A DNA stretch of 64,000 nucleotides, taken from contig MU831891.1 in NCBI GenBank assembly GCA_029204225.1, positions 34,197 to 98,196 on the forward strand, read 5' to 3'. The stretch is from Diphasiastrum complanatum (lineage: Eukaryota > Streptophyta > Lycopodiopsida > Lycopodiales > Lycopodiaceae). The first letter of the stretch is position 1. Each line of letters opens with the position of its first letter. Below the pieces are notes generated by a model. It worked only from the letters and a program-made list of their open reading frames with translations, was not told the origin of the DNA and did no database searches. Both the position numbers and the translations under genes were made by a program. Positions 57,740 through 64,000 of this stretch are shown piece after piece.

Positions 57740-60700
57740 TCAGATCATGAACATTGTACTCATGATTGATCTTTATTTACAATTGGAGAGAAACCCTCCT
57801 AAATCCATGGTTGAAGAAAACTATTGGTTCTATTTTTGATAATTAGTAAGAATAACGTTTGCACCTATAATAAATTCTACAAAGTCTTACACATCTATCA
57901 TTCCATCTCTAACCAGTCTTGAACATCAAGTGAGAGCTGGGGTGGGTGGGTGAGGGTTACTAGATGGGACAATATTATTGTCTTAGAGTCAAGAAGCTTA
58001 ATCTTTCCAAATTAAAAGCTTAATCTCATAGAATAATTCTTTAAGCCCTTTTCTTCAAGTGCAATTATAGAGAAAACTTGGACAAAAGTTATTAGTGTGT
58101 TCCATTTAGCCTAAAAAACTTTTTTACATTCCTTTGTCGAATATTATTCCCAGACTTTGGATTGATCCATTAATTGAGCTTGAAAGAAAATTCCATTGCC
58201 AAATTCAAGTTGCCCTTTGTCTTTAAGATAACGCTTAACAATTTTACCTTTCAATAATGAGTTTATTCGATGATCTAACAAGTTTACTAGAGCTCTTATT
58301 TTATGAGAATGCATTTTTCTTCTTTAGGTGGCTTTTTTACCAAGATCATTCTAGGAGTCCTGATTTTTTTATTTATTGAGGAAGTTTTTTTTTTTATTTT
58401 TTTTTGCTTTTATTTTTTCTCCAACTAGGCTTTAAATTGGTTCATACATATGTATGAGTGAATAGTTAATGTATCTACTATGAGAAAAAAAAAACTTTTG
58501 TAAATATAATAGTTGTATTACATAGAAGGAGACGCAATAAAGAGAGGATCCACATTAATAACTTCATTTTTTGTCAACCTAGTGTCATTAATATTCTAAA
58601 TTACAAGAGAAGAATACGATATAACACATAGACACACAAGAAGATAATGAAAAAAGTAGGAGAGAAGGCTAGCATCAGACCAGTACGATATAACACAACA
58701 GACCTACACGAGAATATAATGAAAAGTAGGAGAGAAGGATAACATAAGACAAGACCAAGAACATTCTTTTAGTGCATCAATCTTGAATATATAGATATAA
58801 TGATTTATGATTGTTGTGAATTAGTTAACTGAGTCTAGTAGTGTTTGAGAAAAATACCACTATATATAAATTCTAATAATATGTTTGAGCAAAATGTAAA
58901 CGACGTGTATTATGTAAAAAGCATGTAATTTATAGTAATAGGATGTTATCAACAAACCATAAAAACTAAGTGGGGTGCAAAATGCAAGTAGAACACGTAA
59001 GTCAAATAGGTACTTGTTGAAACCATAGGTAAGATTGGAAAAGTGTAGATGAGGACTAAGCAAAGTGAAGTCTTAGAAAGATAAGATTGGGAAGTCAATG
59101 ATCTCATCAAACGATAGATTTTTCTATTTCAAGGTCTTGCAGGATAAATCAAGGATTCATAACGAGGATAAATAGAATGGTGCGAGTATCCTACTTGTCC
59201 CCAACCAACTTCATTAAAACATATACAAAAAAAATCTACTCATGACACTTTAAGATATAGAATGGAAAGTATATGTGAATGAGACTTTATTCCCATGCTT
59301 GTGTTACGTTGCTCCTTGGAACAATGAAATTGATGGATTAGATCATATCGGTTGGGGCTAAAGCTAACAAGTGCAAATTTAGACAAACAAATAAACAACG
59401 TCAATCTAATTTTATATTCTTTGTAGTTGTTATCAAGTGTTATGCTAGTTAGAAAAGCACTATAATGTCACCATGGTTCAATGCTTGAGTTTGATCAACC
59501 CTTTGTAGTACTATGTGGGCAATACAACTCATAAATTTTTTTATTACAATCTGTCTAAGCTTACATAAATTTTTCTAGTACAAATAAACCATTGATAAAC
59601 AAATATGTACTACATGAAAAGTTTGTGTTACTGATTTGCTAATACATTTTGGCAAATAGCACTTGAAATTTTTTCTAATGAGATGTTCAAGCAACATGAC
59701 ATTCCTCCTTTTAGAAGGTATTCTTTAGAATGAAGACAAGTAAATAAATTGACATTGTCAATACCATGAAGCATATGTTCATCTTAAAATGAATTAAAAC
59801 AGATGTGATACTATCACCTATCTACGTGATCATTTATTGATCAAATGTTCATGTCATGGTCTCAATCAGTTCATTTTACACCCCAAAAATTAAAAGTTCT
59901 AGTGCATATTAATGTATTGATGAAAAATATTCAATCACAGGGAAAGACTTGGTCATGTTCATATTGCTGGAAAAAGATAGCCTCTTCAATAGAGTTGTAT
60001 GTAAACTTTATATCTATTAAAAATGATATTCCAAGTGGCTCAATTATCCAAGAAGATTCAACATAAAATTTTATACGCATAATATGCATGCTTTAGGGGT
60101 TGTGCACTTCATATATCAAATGAATGTTAACATCAAATCAAATGAAGTGATGTGCTTAGGATACATGGAGCACATAAACAAGATGTTTAGATAAAAATGA
60201 AAGATATATATTTTCTACAAGTTTATTCCTTTTAAAAGAGTATAGTTCTCACTTTTACTATGTGAATCCTAAACAGAAAGTTGTTCTTATGATTTTTTTG
60301 TTTTTGATAGCTTCGAAAGGACAAAGGTCCCAATGTGAAGTAAAATCTAGTAGAAAAGATCAATGTCCTAGCTTTGAAATTCTTTCAATCTATAATGCTG
60401 ATTAGGATCCATATTATTTACATCTCACATCTCATCAAATAAGTCCTTGTCTCACTTAGTTGCGAGACATGGCAGCATAAATAACTTGCTTGATTTAGCA
60501 TGATTTCATCAATAAGATTTGAAGTGTTCAAATCAAAACAAAAAAGTCAAAGCTCCAAAAAGTAAATGAAGAAACTCATAATGCTTTTATCAATACACAA
60601 TCGTATATTGGTTTGTGATCATGTGAAAAACTATAAAACATGAATGGTCATAGGAAAAATTTTGGTTCACATTGTCATATTTTCATCTTTAGCCAAGGCA

Positions 60701-61324
60701 AGACCTAGACACATGCATGTTTACCATTATAATTCATTAATTTTCTTGAAAGTTTTAACACGAGATGGGGCTACTAGTATGATTGATCCCAAACATACAA
60801 CCTCATAATGCTAGGAAACTAACATTGAACAATGTTGGCCAATTTGTGTCAAATACATAGAAGATCAAAATATATCCAAATAAGATTGATGTCAATGGAC
60901 TTAGATTGCATACAGATCTATCATATTACATCAGATATGAAGTATACAAACATCACTTCTAGATCATAACCTCCGACTACATACAACAATAGAAAGGAGA
61001 CTAGTCATCAATAATCATAAGAGGTCTTTCGAGAATCATCAAGAGGATTGTTTAGATAAATGAGAAACAAATCATGTTATAGTTTGTAAAAGTTAGGGTA
61101 GCAATTGAAGACATGTCCTAGTTAGAATCTATAAATTATCTTCATGCCATATTAAATTTATGGCCATTAATGTCTCTTAGGAAGACCCTTTTAGTTTGTT
61201 GACAAACATTGTTTTATCTAGTTTCCATCTGTTTTGGATGAACTATTTAAGTCTCACATGCCCTTTGTCATGGAAAAGACGTAATAAAGCTTTTTTTCTC
61301 TTTCTGTCTTCTATTTCTTCTTCT
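57740..61324. other. No recognised gene
   Basis: About 3.6 kb of AT-rich sequence with a T-rich tract at about 58385-58420 and a near-repeat (ATATAACACA..AAGATAATGAAAA) at 58619 and 58687. Open frames are short and motif-free. Confidence 0.45.
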
Positions 61325-61510
61325 CTTCATCTTCACTCTTCTTCTTCTTCTTCTTCTTCTTCTCTTCCTCTCTCTCTCAGTGCAGTCTCTACCTCTCTCC
61401 TCTCTCCATCTATCTCTCTCTCTCTCTCTCTCTAACTCTCATGACCTCTCTCTCCTCTCTCTCTCGTCTCTCCTACTCTCCCTCTCTCTCTCACTCTCTC
61501 ACTCGTCATG
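61325..61510 (+). repeat. Interrupted (CT)n and (CTT)n tract
   Basis: CTT runs at 61338-61365 then interrupted CT runs. Confidence 0.9.
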
Positions 61511-61980
<470 letters not shown>

Positions 61981-61999
61981 CTTCATTCTTGCTCTCCTG

Positions 62000-63410
62000 G
62001 TGCTCTATCGTACGATGATTGTGTGTGAAGAGAATGCATGTGGATGCTATTGGAAGAGCAATCGTACTGCAAACAAAGGTGAGAACGTTTTGAATGGTAG
62101 CTCGCTGATAAGGAAGGATGTATGCTAAGAATGAATGCTCACATGGTGTTGTGATTACCGTTGTGTAGTAGCAAGGTTTGGCTGGCATATTGTGATTGGA
62201 TACTACTACAATCAATCGTTGTCCCAACAAGCAAACATGGACAATTTTTCAGGTACTTTTTCAACCTATTTGGCCTATGAAAGGCGTTGGACAACAAACC
62301 AACTTTTGAGTATTATTATCAACTTTTTTGGAAAGAGACTAATCGTTGGCCAACGCCCTCTCTGAGGCGGATTTGGTCACTGGTCGGCGCTATTTTTTAG
62401 CTCAATATTGCTTGTACTTCAGCGATTTACCATAAGCTCTTTGTATGAGCAAAGTTACAAGCGTTTTTCAGTACGTAATGCGTTTAGAAATGTGATGGAC
62501 CGTTATCCTTCCAATTGTTTTTTGGATTTACCAGAAGTTGTAGCATGAATATGGTTGATGAGAATGCTCTTATTATACTTGATTGGCTATAATCTTTACG
62601 TGGTATTTTTCCATACGATTGCTCTTTTGATTTGATAAAGAGTTTGATGTTATCTGCCTCTGATAAACTAGTATGATGATGGCTGTGAGTATGAAAAAGG
62701 AAGTAGTAAAAGGATATTGGATATGCTAGTATGCTCTTGAGTAAAAATGATTACCATTGCTAATCTGTATATGGTGGAAAATGCTCACGAAGAATGAAAA
62801 GCTATGTGACTAATCTTCAGATAAATAAGTGGCTAACTATTGATAATGACTCTGTGAGGCTGCAAGAATACTCAATACTTAATCCAATACTTTCGGTGTG
62901 AATGCTTTAGCACGTGGGTGATTCGTTTAAGTAGCTGAAGATGGATAGTTCACAAGAGATGACTTCACCTCTCATTCATGTATGATGCTTTACGGAATAT
63001 CACCAATACGGTGGTCTAATCCTACTCCGTGTACTATGAATTTAACATCACGAATAATCTGATGGGGTATTGCAACCTTTGGGCGAGTAGATAGGTTTTT
63101 TGATTAATAAATCCAATAAAAGTTGATTCCCTGCATGCACATTAAGTGACATGGGCATGGGCTTAAAAAAAAAAAATGTGCTCTTGTGTGCCGGTAAGTA
63201 AGAAGTAGAAGTCATGTAGTTATATAGGGCTCTACCATGGTTACACTTGAATGGGCATGGATTTGCCCAAGTTGTTCGGCATAGCTTGGACTCCCGAAAA
63301 ACTGATACAAGGATATCTATGGGGGCGAGTATAGCACGGAGGTGCTTGTGAGAGAATTTAACTAGTTTAGTCATTTTAGGTTCATAATTTTGGTAAATTG
63401 TCATAAGAGG
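62000..63410. repeat. Second hairpin-rich tract
   Basis: CGTTGGCCAACG (62344-62355), GGGCA-TGGATT-TGCCC (63253-63268) and AGCAC-GGAG-GTGCT (63333-63346). The words CATGGATTTGCCC and GCACGGAxGTGC are shared with the tract at 29.3-29.9 kb, so the two are relatives. No gene recognised. Confidence 0.6.
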
Positions 63411-64000
63411 CCAAAACTCATTGTTAGGGACTTTGAGATAAACTTTTGAATCTTATATTAGTTTTAAAAAAACATTCATAAACACTTTTTAAAGTGTGGG
63501 AAAGTTGGTAGTTCGAGTTTGGAGAGAGATTCGTATTTGAAACTTTGGGTACATTGAATCTAGACCCAAAAATAGTAGGGTTTATATTTTGGAGGGAAAG
63601 CCAAGTGGCTAAATAGGGTTTGGAAACTCTATAGAAGGATGTAACTTGTGGAGAGACAAACATTCTCTCTTCTCTCTCTCATTTCGTCATTATACATGGT
63701 TCTCTTTGGGTTCTACTACTCATTGGTGCACTATCTTGGTGATATCTTGCAATCTTGTGTGTAGAATGCTCATATTTTGTTATTTTCGGTTCCACATGTG
63801 TGAAATACAGTAGGGTACTGTAATTGTATGGACAGAAAACATATTTTACGTTTTGGTTCATGTTTGATCAAGTTCTCTTAGTGTTTGCATTTCATTTTGT
63901 ATGTAGATGCTGATTTTTTACACTGGCAGGATTGTTGGTTTGCTCCTTATTGTAACCAAAGATCAGGGACATGGATTGGATCTTGAATGATCTGAAATCC
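63411..64000. other. No recognised gene
   Basis: A short CT run at 63664-63682 and CACATGTGTGAAATACAG near 63795, the same word as in the copia LTR copy near 46798. The window ends here. Confidence 0.4.

Noticed and set aside
59845-60066. 73-codon open frame
   Set aside because: Isolated, AT-rich, no motif and no splice-linked partner.

Overview
This is nuclear DNA from a flowering plant with a repeat-rich genome. The evidence is AT-rich sequence, GT-AG introns up to 12 kb, nested Ty1/copia and Ty3/gypsy retrotransposon wreckage, hAT-like MITEs, long (CT)n tracts, and one conserved plant gene that closely resembles Arabidopsis SRL1 (PRP38B). The species cannot be named from the sequence.

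Region 1 (0.67-7.3 kb) holds three decayed gene blocks that look like one or more DNA-transposon-type elements. On the minus strand, a histone H3-like module (about 2503-2062) runs into a Pro/Ser-rich linker and then a multi-exon Ulp1/C48-type cysteine protease (about 1848-669). On the plus strand (4366-5788) there is an acidic protein of unknown function. On the minus strand (7294-6229) there is a transposase-like protein of unknown family. The H3-like plus Ulp1-like arrangement is the most unusual item in the window.

Region 2 (7.4-17.6 kb) starts with a 5'-truncated Ty3/gypsy chromovirus whose 3' LTR carries an array of short hairpins. It is followed by a G-tract, copia-like and gypsy fragments, and a three-copy tandem repeat of about 440 bp with a GC-rich palindromic module.

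Region 3 (20.5-41 kb, minus strand) is an apparently intact PRP38B/SRL1-like splicing-factor gene. It has four coding exons (464 codons) separated by introns of 4.8, 12.3 and 1.5 kb. The introns hold a 2.1-kb foldback, a perfect 120-bp tandem duplication, two related hAT-like MITEs with 8-bp target duplications, an inverted pair of GCTTACG-type arrays, a field of short hairpins and a retroviral-type gag remnant.

Region 4 (41-64 kb) is repeats. It contains (CT)n and (GT)n tracts, a minus-strand copia integrase relic, and a minus-strand copia element (gag-pol 56.2-52.9 kb, LTR-like copies near 46.6 and 56.3 kb) that is split by a plus-strand copia element (47.2-52.7 kb). The inner element is flanked by unexpected inverted arms. 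Further LTR and integrase fragments follow, then a second hairpin-rich tract at 62.0-63.4 kb.

No rRNA, tRNA or CRISPR feature could be supported.
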